From Otis tarda (taxonomy: Eukaryota; Chordata; Aves; Otidiformes; Otididae), in assembly GCA_026413225.1 (NCBI GenBank), contig CM048553.1, positions 42,076,001-42,140,000 on the forward strand: a stretch of DNA of 64,000 nucleotides, written 5' to 3'. Every line of letters starts with the position of its first letter. The first letter of the stretch is position 1. Shown piece by piece: positions 49,459-63,200 of this stretch. Made by a program: the position numbers and the translations under genes. Under the pieces are notes generated by a model that was not told the DNA's origin, did not search any database, and saw nothing but the letters and a program-made list of their open reading frames with translations.

Positions 49459-50602
49459 TGTCGTAGTTCAGCCCTGATCAGGACCAGACTACGCAGTCTC
49501 TCTCTCACTCCCCCCACCCTCCGAGAGAACAGGGAGAGAAAATATAAGGAAAAACGGCTCGAGGTTTGAGATAAGGACAGGGAGAAATCCTCAAAGTTAC
49601 CGTCACGGGCAAAACAGACTCGACTTGGGAAAAACTATTCATTTATTACTACAAACAGCAGGATAATGAGACAGAGAACAAGATAACCTCCATCCACCCC
49701 TCCCTCTTCCCAAGCTTAACATTATCTCTACTACCTTCTCCCCCCCGAGTGGCACAGGGGGGAAGAGGGAATGGGGGTTGCAGTCAGTTCATCATACGTT
49801 GTTTCACGCCACTGCTTCATGGTCGGGGGAAGAACTCCTCACATTCCTCCCCTGCTCCATCGTGGGGTCCCTCCCACGGGCCACAGTCCTTCGTGGAACT
49901 GCTCCGGCGTGGGTCATCTCTTCCTCGGAGTACAGTCTCTCCAGAACGGCTGTCCCAGCGGGCCCTCCACGGGCCACAGCCGCCTTCAGGCATCCACCTC
50001 CCCCAGTACGGGGTCCTTCACAGGCTCCAAGTGGATCTCTGCTCCTCCGTGGACCTCCATGGGCTGCAGGGGGACAACCTGCTCCACCATGGTCATCACC
50101 ACAGGCTGCAGGGGAATCTTGGCCAGGAGCCGCATTACTCCTCCCCCTCCTTTCTGAACTGACCTTGGCGTCTGCAGCCGTTCCTCATAACAGGGTGGCA
50201 GGTGCCTCTCAGGATCTTTTTACATCTTATTCAGTTCTCATCTCCTCTCCACTTCTTGCAGCCGGGCCGGGCCGAGTCGGGCCCAGTCGGCTGCCTGGCA
50301 AGAGGCCAGAGGGTGAGGCCTGCAAGGCCCATGAGGCCTGCGCCTCCCCCTCTGCGCCTCCGCCCCCGCTCAGCTTCTTCACATCTTCTCTTCTCTCTTT
50401 TTTTTTTTCTGTTTTCCCCTTCTTAAATACGTTATCGCAGAGGCGTTATCACGGGACATTCTGCTACCAATCCGCTCGACCTTGGCCAGCAGCAGGTCCG
50501 CCCTAGGCCTGGCCAAGTCCACTGAACAAAGGGGAGCGACTTCTAGCAGTTTCCTGCAGAAGCTACCACCTTAGGCCCCCCCTCACTAACAAAACCACGA
50601 CA
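49459..50602 (-). mobile_element. Solo LTR of an endogenous retrovirus
   Basis: 1144 bases with TG and CA ends and short inverted termini (TGTCGT and ACGACA). CCTGA flanks it on both sides (49454-49458 and 50603-50607), the mark of integration. On the minus strand it has TATTTAAG (50422-50429) and AATAAA (49642-49647). It is homologous to the LTR in NGLY1 intron 9 and contains a roughly 24-base segment missing there. No internal retroviral sequence is attached, so it is a solo LTR produced by LTR-LTR recombination. Its open frames are not genes. Confidence 0.92.
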
Positions 50603-50624
50603 CCTGATTCCAATCAGTCTGTGT

Positions 50625-50991
50625 CATGGGAGAAGAGGAGGCTCCGGGGAGACCTGATAGTGGTCTTCCAGTACCTAAGGGGGGCTTATAGGAAAGATGG
50701 GGAGAAACTCTTTAGCAGGGTCTGTAGTGATAGGACAAGCGGTAATGGTTTTAAAATAGAGGAAGGTAGAGTGGACATAAGGAAATTTTTTTTTACAATG
50801 AGGGTGATGAAACCATGGAACAAGCTGCCCAGAGAGGTGGTAGATGTCCCATCCCTGGAAACATCAAGGCCAGCTTGGACGGGGCTCTGAGCAACCTGAC
50901 GTAGTTGGAGATGTCCCTGCTTCTTGCAGGGGTGTTGGACTAGATGACCTTTAGAGGTCCCTTCCAACCCAAACTATTCTATGATTCTATG
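50625..50991 (+). mobile_element. CR1 LINE 3' part
   Basis: CR1 starting in the end of the reverse-transcriptase ORF (GAGAAGAGGAGGCTCCGGGG) and running to the 3' repeat TTCTATGATTCTATG. It begins only about 20 bases after the solo LTR. Confidence 0.93.
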
Positions 50992-52043
50992 CTATAGGAT
51001 GACTTCAGGAAGAAGTGTGCTTTAGAATTTCTGGAAAGGAAGTTTAATGTCTCTCCCACCTAACTCCAGTAGGAAACCTTAAAAATCCCCTACTTAAAGA
51101 GTTTGTGCTTTGTTTTCTGCCCACGCTGAGTATAACAAACTCCAGAGGCATTTTCACTGCTAGCATACACCCTTGAGGAGCTGGGCTTACCAGGGTGTCT
51201 GTGTCTGGTCACCTAGTGACCAAAGGACTCTGTCAGAACAGTTTCAGATTACCTAAAGCCTGTTCCCTGTGCAATGTGATGCCTAGAGACCGGGTCTTAC
51301 TGACACTATTTTAAAAGATTTCCAGTGATTTCAGTTATGAGTGGTATTAAACATTTAAAACCATAATTAACTGTCAATCCTATGGAAGGAAATTGAAGAG
51401 ACATGCTTGAAGCACCTTCTTTGTGAAGCAGCTATTTCTGCTGCCCGTCTTTAATGGATTACACTGAGCAGCTAGCGCAGAGCCATGAGAAACCACAGAA
51501 GAGCATATTCTGAAATGGCAAAACTGGTGAGCCGCTACCTACTGAGAAAAGCCAGTGCTGCACTCCAAATGCGCATCAAACTCAGTTGGGCTTGACCGGT
51601 TAGCGTTAGGGTTAAGATTAGGGTTTGACCCAGGGCATGCCCATGTGAATATTTTTTGCATGAAGACCACTTCCTTCCATCTCAGAAGATAGACCCTTTT
51701 CCTCGCTGTCTCTCCGAGGGTTCCTCCCGAGCAGAGGAAATCGTGGGCGAAATGAGGGTGACCACAGGGTGGCAGCAGAATCTCAGTTATCTGAGGAGCT
51801 CGGGCACCCGCAGCTCAGTGATCGCCCTTAGTCATCGCTTTCCCTTTCAAACCACCCAGCCGTTGCTTACAGAGGAATAGAGCAGGGAAAGGAAGAAAGG
51901 CTCTAAACACATTTCATCCAGCCCTTGCTTTTCCCTTCATAAAGCTCATCTGAGTTCCTCTGCGTGAATAAAAATCAAGTTTGGGCTGACTTGCTAAAGT
52001 GCACTGACTTTGGAGGGGTCCACAGCTCTGTAAAGCTATGATC
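50992..52043. other. Intergenic DNA with a telomere-like patch
   Basis: No gene recognised. Contains the short degenerate telomere-type array at 51600-51623. Confidence 0.6.
51600..51623 (+). repeat. Four-unit degenerate telomere-like array
   Basis: Four consecutive six-base units; the second and fourth are exactly TTAGGG and the first and third are TTAGCG and TTAAGA. Very short, so chance cannot be excluded. Confidence 0.6.
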
Positions 52044-52328
52044 GTAGAATCTATAGAATCGTTTGGCTTGGAAGGGACCTTTAAAGGTCATCTAGTCCAA
52101 CCCCCCTGCAAGGAGGAGGGACATCTCCAACTAGATCAGGTTGCTCAGAGCCCCGTCCAACCTGGCCTTGACTGTTTCCAGGGATGGGACATCCACCACC
52201 TCTCTGGGCAACCTGTTCCAGTGTTTCACCATCCTCATTGTAAACATTTTTTTCCTTATATCCAGTCTGAATCTACCTCCTTCCATTTTCAATCCTTTAC
52301 CCCTGAAACCTCTTGCACCATCAGGCAA
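52044..52328 (-). mobile_element. CR1 LINE 3' end
   Basis: Complement of a CR1 3' end: TAGAATCTATAGAATCGTTT, GGTCATCTAGTCCAACCCCC and TGGGCAACCTGTTCCAGTGT. 5'-truncated, and less diverged than the copy at 42885. Confidence 0.93.
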
Positions 52329-53017
52329 GAAAAGCACAAGAAGAGCATCAAAGAGGGGACATTATTCTATGTTTCTGAAGCAGCATGTCCAAACACAATT
52401 GCTGAAAGGAAGGATTCACGAGACTAAAGAAAAAGAAATTGGCTTAAGATGCTTTAGTGCCTGGATGTCTTTGCTGAGACATGGAGGGCAGGAGAGATCC
52501 CTGTTGGCTGTATCCCTGAAGGGACCATAAAGTTTGAAAATAGAAATATATTTGTTGTGACTCAGCTTCCTTGTTTTGGACCTTCTTCATAAGTGTCTTA
52601 GGACTACTTATTTCCTACAGTAAATTGCAAATGAACTGAGGCAGCTTAAGAGTCCCCCTACTTAGCCAGATATTGAATGTGACTCAGCCATCATTTCTGC
52701 TCTTGTTTCTTTCCCTCTCTGGCTCCATCTCCCTGCACCTCCGTTCTGCATGGAGTGGCCTACAAGGCTGAAAGAAAAGAAGAGTCTCCTGGGAACTGTT
52801 TCGAAAGAAATTCCTATTTTGCATTCATAGGCAAATGATTACATTTATTGTGTAGTATTTGTTTAGAGGAAATAGGAAAGAGAGGGAAATATTAAAAAAA
52901 AATCAACCAAAAAAAGAGCAGTCATTGCTCCTGCCTTATCCTTGTTTTTAATGGACCAGGTAAAATATACCTCAAAAAAATTCAGTTCCCCAGAATTTGG
53001 GCCCAAAGATACTTTAG
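52329..53017. other. Intergenic DNA
   Basis: No gene or repeat recognised. Confidence 0.55.
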
Positions 53018-53460
53018 GTGTTTGAGACTGAATCCCAAAGCCACTCTGACAGCAGAGGGAGATACTTTCTTCCATGGTTTCTTTACTGCAAGTGCCAGAC
53101 CCTAAGAGAAGCCCACTCCTGGCTGTGGGGCTCAGGGCCAGTGCAGGACCTGTGTGGTGGGGGCAGCCCCGTCCCGCTGTGGGGAGAGGCTCCAGGAATG
53201 ACCCCTGCCTGAGGGAGCTGCTTTTGGCTGAGGCTGTAGTACTTGGCCCTGCCAGAGGTGCAGCTCCGCCATGGTGCAGAGCAGGCCTGGGCCCAGTCGT
53301 GGCCCCCATGGTCTCGACTCAGTTCTCAAACCAGACCCCTTCGAACGAGAGCCTGGATTGCCTGAGCTAGAGACACCACCTCCAGAAGCACTGCAGCACC
53401 CCAAGGGAGGTCCTTCTCCCAGAGGGGCTGTAGATGATGGCAGTCACTGTTTATGAAGCA
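53018..53460. other. GC-rich block of unknown origin
   Basis: Distinctly GC-rich relative to its surroundings, with long chance frames on both strands but no recognisable domain, splice site or homologous second copy in the window. It could be an old LTR or an unrecognised exon; not assigned. Confidence 0.4.
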
Positions 53461-53879
53461 TACATCACCTGGGAGCGTACTCGAAGTGGGTGAATACCCC
53501 CAGGCTGACTTGCAGTTGTCTAAGATGGTGCCATTTGAAAAGCCAGTGCCTCTCAACACCTGCAACGCTAGGTGTGTTAGGGACATCAACATAAGAAGGC
53601 TTTCAGGTTCTTTTCTGACTTCCTTGGTGAAACCTTGCCTTCCCTAAATTGCAAAACTACAGTTATCTTCAGTGGGAATAAGGCTGCTGGTCTGCACAAG
53701 AGCTCCTGTTGCTGCAGGTGTAAGCATTTGTATGGTGACTTGCATTTCTCAGAGAAAAAAAGTCAGCCACCTGAGAGAGCAAAGTAGTTTTTTTTTTTTT
53801 CTCCCAGATTTCTGCAGGACATAACCCAAACTACTCCCCTCTATGTGCTAATACAAGAAACAATACATCCATGACACAA

Positions 53880-54230
53880 GGGTGGCTTTTTATTGACTCT
53901 AAACTCTAACCAACTCTTTCAACATACATGCATATGTGTGTGTCAGGGCCCTGTGGGCACCTGCAGGCTGTGATTTCCCTAAGAGCTCCCAGCTGGGACC
54001 CCCACCCACATACCCTCTACCCCCTGCCCAGGAGCCCATTTAAACTCAGATCCAGCATTTAGGACTGGCTTGAAATATGTTTATGGGTATGTGTGTGTCT
54101 CTGGTCCCTGACTCTCACTGAGGTGCTGTCTGTGCATCCTGTATTGCTGCTGGATCTCAACTTGTTTCCTGAGCTTTGGCTGATGATCACCAGAGGGTTG
54201 ACGGGTCTTGTTGTTGATCACTAAAAATAG
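53880..54230 (-). mobile_element. Possible unrelated LTR fragment
   Basis: Read on the minus strand it shows a TATA-like TTTAAA (54044-54039) followed about 150 bases later by AATAAA (53894-53889), the layout of an LTR. No TG/CA ends, duplication or second copy was found, so it is tentative. Confidence 0.25.
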
Positions 54231-57200
54231 CAGATGTAATCAGGGAGACAAGCAAATTCTTGCCAAGAAGATGCTGGCTTCACTGTACAGGTAGATAAAG
54301 TCAGTTACAATAACGCAATAGTTTAATGTTGTTTCAAAAATCCTGGTAAATATGCTAAAAGCTGGTCTTAGCCTTCACATGTGTTCAGTTGTTCTATTCA
54401 GGTCTTCAATGGGTAGACCATATCTAAGGAAAATATTAGCAGTTGTATCAGTTTCTGCATTTCATTAAGAATGTAATTTATTTTGGGATGGTGCCAAAGG
54501 ACACAGACTGAAGTTGGGATTGCTGTGCTAGGTGTTGAACATGATTCCTTCTTCCAACATCTAAGCAACTGGTACTGATCAAGGAGCTATTCAGAAGCTG
54601 TAATAGAAACGAACCTAACTGTACTATTGACTCTTTTCAAACTAATTATCTTGGAAACTCCAGCAAGAAAATGGCAGCAGGACCTTCACATTTTCTGTAT
54701 TTTACTCTGAAGGGTTAGAATGAAATTTAAAATACTGAATGCTCCTTACAAAGAGCACGTTAGGATATTCAATCCTTTGGGTTTTGCTGGGTGCTTAGGC
54801 TCGAAAGTTATAGACAGCTTGGAAATACATGTTGTATTGAGTCTCTGGAATTACAGTTATTCATCTGTAGCTTTTTTCCATCATTATGAAATGCACAGGG
54901 TTTGGGTTAGCAAGTAAACAGAAAAATAAATTGTTCATTCCCAGTATTTGTTTAAGCAGAACCACATTAACTATAACAGATGGAGGGTTCCAAGATTATT
55001 TTAGTGATAAATTCTCTTCTCTTTGCTTATTAGTGAGCAGTTAAATAAATTGTTTGCTGGATACACAAGATGGGAATACTTGCTGGAGGAAACATCCTTA
55101 ACTTGTCTGCTCTGATTCAAGAGGCCAGGCAAATAAAGTGAAGGAGATTGAGATCTAGATGCTCTGTGCATCTAGATCTGCAGTACTGTGCAAAGTACTG
55201 ATTAAATAGGGATCCTAATAGTAGCATCTGAGAAATCTTCCTTTAAACTGCTTTTTGTTTATGATGGATTTTTTTCTTCAATACATTTTCTTAATAAAAT
55301 AATTGTGTTTTGTCATAGCTAGGCTGTTACTGAGAGAAAACACAACAGCAGGTACTGAACAAAGACTGAAAGCTGCACAGATGTTCAGAGAAGGATGCCA
55401 GTAGAATGAGCCTTTACAACCTAGTCTTGAAGGAATTCCACCAGTCTATACCATTCATCTCTCCGGGTAATATAAGATACTGCTGCAACATGACGTTAGT
55501 TCTCTCCTCTTTCAGAGGAGTGGTTTTTTTAAAGCTTAAAATTAATCTCTTAGCTTAATACTCCAAGTTAGTACAAACATAGGATCAACTAAATAATGAG
55601 ACAGCCAGACAGGTCCACCCCATTTTAAAAACAAATTTGAACAAATATATCTGTGACTTTAAAATTGCTTTACCAAGTGCAACTCAAAAGTATTTCCACT
55701 AAATTCAACAGCCAATATAAACCTGAACTGCTATTTTCCTGTATTTATATTTCCTCTTAGGTCACCTACATTCCTTTAGAATACCAACACTTAGAAAGTA
55801 ACGCTTCAATAGATCCATCTTCACATACTCCATAGAAAATTGAGGCATATATTGGTCAAGAGTGAGACCTTTTGCATCTACCCACAAAATGTTTTCCTTC
55901 TGATATTACATGTTGAATGGTTAAAGAATTTGAAATGGAATCTCTAACTCTCTGAGTCCACTAAATTTGTCTGAATTTGGTACCAATAAGTTGATTTCCA
56001 AGCACCATGTTCTCCTGGGGTAGCACTTTTGAGGTCTTGTTTTGTTGAGCACTTCCAAGATTTCTGATGGGATATGTCAGGGAAAGAAAGAATAACATCA
56101 GTTACAACGGGGCATTCATGCTATTCGTTGATTTGTGTACCCAAATTTACAAGTTTGAGGAGCATATACAAAATAGTTGTTAATCTCCTGCAATATCCTT
56201 GCCATGACCTGTTTACTGCCCAAACTCACTGTTTCAGAGTGAGTTGCTGTGAAGTATGTTGCCATGAAGACACTGTGCACCCTGTCCCTGGTGCAACAAC
56301 TCTTATTCTGTAGCGCAAATGCTTTCTGCTCCTCTCTTGTTATCTGAGGATTTTTCCTTGTATCCCTGGGCAGTTCTTCCTAAGGCAGTGATAGCCACAA
56401 ATATTTCATATGAAAGAGATCCTAAGCTATTAGAGTTGTCTAATGATAGTGCTTTAAAAAGCACTAAGTGAATTAGAGGCATATGAAATATCTACCAGAT
56501 GGTAGCAGACTCTAGTTACTTAGTAGAATAATCCAACCTCAGTGCCTGTGATTAGTGCATTCGATTAACAGTGTTTATTGTCTTGGTCTCTGGTCATAGC
56601 CCTTGTACTTTATCACTATTGTTATCCGATAGCAATCTAATATTAATATAGCTCAACAGCAGGCATAAGATAGTAGTTATTTCATTTTACAAATAGAGTA
56701 GTGTAGATAGGACTTGGAGGTAAGAATAGCAGACAACAAAGATCATTCCTTGACTTTCATCTGTTACATAATTTCCACTATTTTGCTGTGTGTTTGTTGT
56801 TTTTATAAACACTTGTTTAATGAGATTGAAAGAGTTTTCATTGTCTTCTGGAAGGTATGTTTTAATAAGGGACTTGTTGAAAGAGAGTTTTTTTGGACTG
56901 ATCCATTTAAAAGGTGGATCGAACAGATGGAAGAACACCAAAAAGCAAGCCAGAGCAAGGGGAGTTAGTGAAGAACAGTATTAGCAGAGAATAACTTGAA
57001 TGCTGAGTCGTGTCAGACCATGAAAACAAGAACTGAAATACACTGGACAACACAGAGTGGATTTTGCTTATTGGCAGGAAGCTTATGGAATTCTTAATCT
57101 TATGAAAAATGTAGGCAGTATATTAATTACTTCTGGAGGTGTCATATTAGACTTAAGCTACCTCAGTGTGTGCCTTAGTGGATTTTCTACACCTGGACTT

Positions 57201-60200
57201 CAGCTGCGTGGTCCTTCTCAGGTCTTACCTATGTGAGACAACCGCACCATTTCACCAGGTTTCCTAGTGTAGCTGTTTCTGAGGTTGGCCAAAGCTGCAT
57301 TTGGCAGCTGATTAGTTAAGCAAAGGGCTGAAACACCTTGGTTTGCCTCCTTCCCCTGCAAAGCTATGTCCCAAACAGCTGGCAGGAGATGCTGCTTCCT
57401 TGGGATATGACTCAGCACATGGCTAGACCATGTTGCTATGTGCTTGCAGAAATTGCCTTCAGTCAGAACTTCTTGTTCAGTAGTGTGGGTCCGGTAAGCA
57501 TAGCAAGGGGTTGATGGTATGCAAGACATAAAGCCTAGAAACATTTATGAAATAGATATACTCAAACCATAACATTTTAAACTTCCTCAAAAACACCTTA
57601 ATCTTTATCTCAAACTTCAGGATGATTTGAAACTCTTGTTAGATACGATTGGTTCTTTGCTGTTTTCTTTCAAATTTCTCCCAGTTGTCAATAATTAAAA
57701 CATGTGATGTCCACTTGTGAGGAATTTGGAGTACGGTTTGGAGTCTCTGTTTTTTTTCTGCTGTTGAAATACTGACATTATTTTGATCCATTTTGTTTGA
57801 AAGTTTTCAGGTTCTGTTCTTCATTAAAAAAAAAACCAAAAAACAACTCCACCCCCCCCCACCGCCCCAAACCCAAACCAAAATCTTGAGCATTTTACTT
57901 GGTGATTCTGTGTTATGTTTAATGCAGGAAGACTCAGGTAGTACCAAAAATCCAAGTAATAGAGCACTAATCCCAAACTGATATGATCTAAAGTTCTGAG
58001 GGCTTAATAGCCTTGTATCAGCACCACACGTCACTGAAACATGGTGAATGGCTCAGGGCATGGGAAGTATTTCTCATCTTCTTAGACCATGTCACACTGG
58101 TGATGCTAACATGTTTTGAAATAGTCATTGGGGGCTTTTTTGTATCAGCACAGACTAGGGATGTTTTCCAGTGAGTTGTTTCTATAGGGGTGGGGTACCT
58201 GATATAAAGTGAGAATAAATATCCTGTGCAGAGGACTTGTGGATATGGTGGCTTGACAGAGAAAAAGGAAATACGTATTTGTCTGAAAACGAAAATCGGG
58301 AGTCCAAATTTTAAAGCATGTATTCTGTGGAAAATGGCTTGTGGGGAGCATAATGTTTGAATGGGGGGCCTGGAATATTTTTGTGTGCATTAAGAGAATG
58401 TCTTGGCTACTAATATTAAATGCATTTTGATGGCTTAAGTTCAAGATGAGAAAGGAACAAGACCAATGACCTGGCAATCATGCTATAGGTTGGGAACTAC
58501 CTCATCTCCAGGTAATTACTCCAGAAAAGGTTTGTTGATAATGGTTAGATGACAAATAAACCCTTCAAAACAACAAAAAAAATCAAACATTGTCAAGAGT
58601 TCTTAGGTCATTCTCCTTTCTTATGTATCAAGGTTTCCAGAAGTTTTCACTTTATGATATGCAGTAGAGATTAAGACCAAAGAGGTGGAACTTCACTAAA
58701 CTGTCTTATTTTATTTGTGTTCTTTGTAATGATTGGTAATAAAAACTGGCTAGAACATTAATAGGATTAAGCTGATATTTTAAGTTTCTGAAAAGTTGTA
58801 GGTAATATAGTCCAGGAAGACATTTTATATATTTTCTTGCATTCAGGTTCAGTCCAAAAATAAAAATGCTGAATTACAGGAAAGATTTTCCACAGTCTTC
58901 AAGAACAAGAGGGAAAGGAGATCTTCTCTTATGGGTTTTCCAGATTTTAGTTTGGAGGAAAAAGCAGGCCTCAGAGTTTCTCAGAACTGCTTTAGAGCAG
59001 TGTTCCCCCAGAGGTACGACTGAAATGATGGCTTAATAGAATCAAAAAGCAAGTCTGTCTTTTTCCGAATTCCTCTTTTTAATATCAGTGGTGCTTTCTA
59101 CCACTGTGATATGTGAGTGAAACATACATTCACTGATGTGATTGCAAGAATGGATTGTTTTACTAAAGGGAGTGATCAACGTTTTTTATTCTATATAATA
59201 AAGCCCAGAATGCATTTAAACCCTCATTTTCAGTCTGCATGCATATTAAGTTCCCTTGAACTTTAGATATTCTTAGCCACATTACATGCATGACAATTAA
59301 TCTACATATTATGCAACAGGCTTAAATTTAGCATGGCATGTTGGGAGGCATAAATTTCCCACAGACCCATGCAGCTTTGTATCTGCCAAGCTGACACTAA
59401 TAGCTGCCAATTATTGCACAAAGAGATGTTCAAAATGAAAAAAAAAAATTCATTGTAAAAATTTTGAGTGAGCTCCTAGACCCACTGATATCAGTGGGAG
59501 TTTTGCTGCTGAGGTTTTCAAAAGCCCATGCTACCCTTTTATCAATTTTGAGCAGATAATTAAATAGAGACGATATTTATCTACCAAAATTTAATGTCAA
59601 ATGCTTAATGTTACGTTTTTTTCTGTGTGCAGTAGAGGAAGTATTTTCTACTTTTAACAGGCTTACCTGAAAAAATAAAGCAAAATCTGTTTTATATTAA
59701 ATGTGTTCGCTTCCATAACTTGAAAAAGGAGAGAAAGAACAGTGAAAATCAATATAAGGCCACAGAAACTCAAGAGCTGGGATTATAAAAATGACACAGA
59801 ATCAGATGAATTGTTACTCCTGTCTCTGATGTCTTTTCCCCTCTTATTTTTTTAATGGATTTTATTTGATTTTTTTCAAACTGTGGATAAAATCCTGGTA
59901 AAACTGGTAAAATTCACACTGCATTCAAATGTGCCTGATTTACCCTACTGCTATTCATAATGTTGCACTTGCTGTATTATGTGCTAACTGGAACTTTTGG
60001 GTTAATTAAAACCAGTAAATATATACTAATACTGGTGAAAGATTTTAAATTTCAGTGCCTGGCATTTGGTTTCCGCAAAACTAAAATATTCAATAAGAAA
60101 ATGTTGGTAGGCTGGAACATTGATTTTTCACTGAGAAAATATTTTGAATTCATTTGTCAGTCTGCTTGAAGTGCTGTAGTACACTATGTAAAGGCATGTC

Positions 60201-63200
60201 CCTCCTCTTCTCCGTAGCATGGCCTCTCTCTCTACGAAACAAGGCAGTGCTTTGTCCTGTGTTCAGGTACTACATGCAAGAAGGGAGAGCTGTGACTGCT
60301 GCTGTCACAGGAAATACATTTGGGTTGGAAGGTCCAGGCTGTGAGGGATGCCAGCTCCATCTCCCTGGAGATTTTATGTCCAATAGAAGGATTTTAGGCT
60401 TGAGCTCCAACAACATGTTTTGAGATGGAAACAAACACTCATGGATCAGAATTTCCTAATGGAAGAGAAATTCCAGTTTCTGATCAAGTCAGTATTTTAT
60501 GATATTCTTGAGGAAAATAATTTTATTTTGAAAATGAAACTAAGGTGTAATGGCTGACCCTACAATGTACCCCATACTAATGAATCTATATTTGTTTATT
60601 TCTGGTTAGATTTTATGTAAGTCAAATGAATATAACATTGGGTTACTACTTTGGGGCCTTTTGGGGCTAAGCATTGGTCCAAAAATAGAAGAAAATCTGT
60701 CCACTTGTCCTTTCCAATTGCCATTCCTTGTAAAGAGATTATATCTGCAACTGACTTCAGAACTTGCTTGCTCAATGGATGCTGCTTTGACCTTGTTGCA
60801 TGACTGCCATCCCACTTCGTCTTCTCTTGCCTAACGACCTCTTATCAACTTTGCTTAAAACTTACTAGCCAAGGCTCTATGCTTTTGTGAGATATTCCTT
60901 CTGGTTCACAAATAAGCATGACAAAACATACTTAATCAAAGATTTCTCATGGTTCTGTGCTGGCTGAGTGCTTGCAGGTCCTGTTATGTGTCTAGCCTTG
61001 CTGGCATTTTCAAAATTTTGAGCTATGAGTCTTGTAGTCACTTTGCTAGTTGTTTGTCCTCCTTAGGCAGTCTTCCTGCATATCTCCAAAGAAAATACTG
61101 AATATTTCAATTCAGCCTCTCTGCTGGCACACTCATACTTTTCTTCGTCAGCTAGATTAACTTCTCCTTTGATTTGGGCTAGTATATTTTGCAAGCTTTT
61201 TGTAGAGCTGTTTGGATTTTTGAAGGATCTGGGTGAAGAATATGCTTTTTCTAGAACCTGGAAATTTTAATGAAGTTGTAACAACTTTGGCAATGTATTT
61301 TTGGGTAGAGGTGAGTGGTGGAGGAACAAATGTAATTTATTTTCAATTTTTTTTTTTTTCTGGAAGGTATGGTGCTTGTGGCACTGCACTTAGATTTGGA
61401 GATGCAGTTCAGCTCAGAACTCTAGACTGGAAATAATCTTCTGCTTCCCTAAAAGTCTGCTTTGAATTGGTAAGTACAGAAAACTGACTGGATATCCCAC
61501 ACCTCAGACTATGACCCTCAACTGCAGTGTACTCATGAAAGTTCCTCATCGTAATCCAGACAAGCTTGGTACGAATTTTGAGGTTCAGTCTGAAAACATA
61601 CTTATGCAGATCCTTTAAAAATGATTTCAGAGTTTTAGTTTTGACTCAGGCAGAACAGAAATAGGTCTCTAAATCTTGAAAGGTGTTGCAAGGGGAACTG
61701 GATGTTCCTCGTGCTCTGGTTTTCAAGCAGAACGTAAAGATGAACTACTAGCTTTGAACAGCATTATTTGCAGTGTGTGTAACTTCAGCAGGTAGGTCTG
61801 AAGTGTATTTGGCAGTGGTCTGATTAACATGGAATTAAATGCATTGGTTGGTATCTGATGGGTAAATTCTGTTGTGCATATTCATCAATTTTGTTTTCAG
61901 GGGAAGGTTAGTTAATCTCTGGAGTATATCCTAGAAATACAGTGCATGCCTGTGTGAATCTTAAATAACCAACTATTGAAAATTTTTGGCTCATGAGCAG
62001 TGGTTGGAAGCTGTACTGCCTCTGTCAATTTGTTTCTATTTTTGCAAAGCTGTGAAATATCAGACTTGTAGATCACATCAGCTTTATCAACTTCACACTG
62101 TGCTGTTCGGTTTTATTTCCAATAGGAATGTAGTAATGTCTTGCAAACCACTGGAGGTGGACATTAAGGATCTGATTTTCAGACAGTGGGGATCTGACTG
62201 CATTTTAATGCCCATTTTACTGGAGGTAGCCACAACTGTTTTCTCCAGTTTGGCAATTTCCAGTTAGAGGACCTCCAAACAAACACATTTGCAGATTATA
62301 TAAGAACTGAATTGTCTCAAAGTGCCATAATCCCAGGCTTCTAAGCATCTGCTTGTTCTCTGGGTAACGGGTAGCTAAGTGTCACAATCCATTGCTTTTC
62401 AATATCACAGAAGTCCCGTGTGGTGTGTTCAATGCAAAGAATTATTTGAGCTTGGATAACTGAAATTTTATTCTCCATTATTTTTGTATACTTTGAGATA
62501 ATTGACCTCATTTCTTTTTGTCTGCGGTGTTTGTAACTCCTCCTGTCTCAAGGTCAGCTTTCCCTGCATATTAAATCTGGATCAGAGCCTGGGTTTGAGC
62601 AGTTTTCCTGCTGGTAAACTCTGTCCCCAGGCCTGATTACACTTTGCTTAGCCTCCTAGATCTTTGAAGGGCCAGACAAGTGGGATGACACTAAAAGCAG
62701 TATGAAAGGAAATTAATATTTGTCTAGGAGCCCTACCTCAGATGCATGTGCAGCGTGAACAGCTCCTTGGAACTGAATAGGGGTAGGGTCTTCCTAAAAG
62801 CAAACTCAGTATATACTGATGCTTCCTCCCAGGAATGGGAATCTGCACTTGCTCTCAGTATTTGTCTACTTTCCACCCCTTGGGAAGTGGGGAAAGAAAA
62901 TGGTTTTGGGAAGCTCCTGCCCTCTTTTTGCCCAGAGGAAAGTGCAGGGGTCTGCTGAGAGGGACTTCCTTCCCTACTGTTCCCGAAAGGAAAGCTTTGG
63001 TATGTGCTTAGGGGTGGCAGCTGATAACTCCGTCATTTGGCTGTTTAAGGGGGTTTGTTCAAAAGAAATGAAGGGCAGTAGGACGACTTTACAGCTGCAC
63101 TTCAAACTGCAGGTCAGGGATGATGGCAGTGTGGTTACCTGCCCCCTTCCTCTTCTCCAGCTGCCCCTGGCACTGATGGGTAGACCTAAAAGCAGCACCT

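Noticed and set aside
49749-50506. 242-codon and 137-codon open frames
   Set aside because: Inside the solo LTR and overlapping in several frames; not genes.
52863-53309. 148-codon minus-strand frame
   Set aside because: Arises from the GC-rich block plus an AT-rich tail; no family features, no splice or promoter evidence.
56687-56984. Opposed 84-codon frames on the two strands
   Set aside because: No homology features; AT-rich chance frames.
60154-60423. 89-codon frame
   Set aside because: No conserved motif or splice context; treated as chance.
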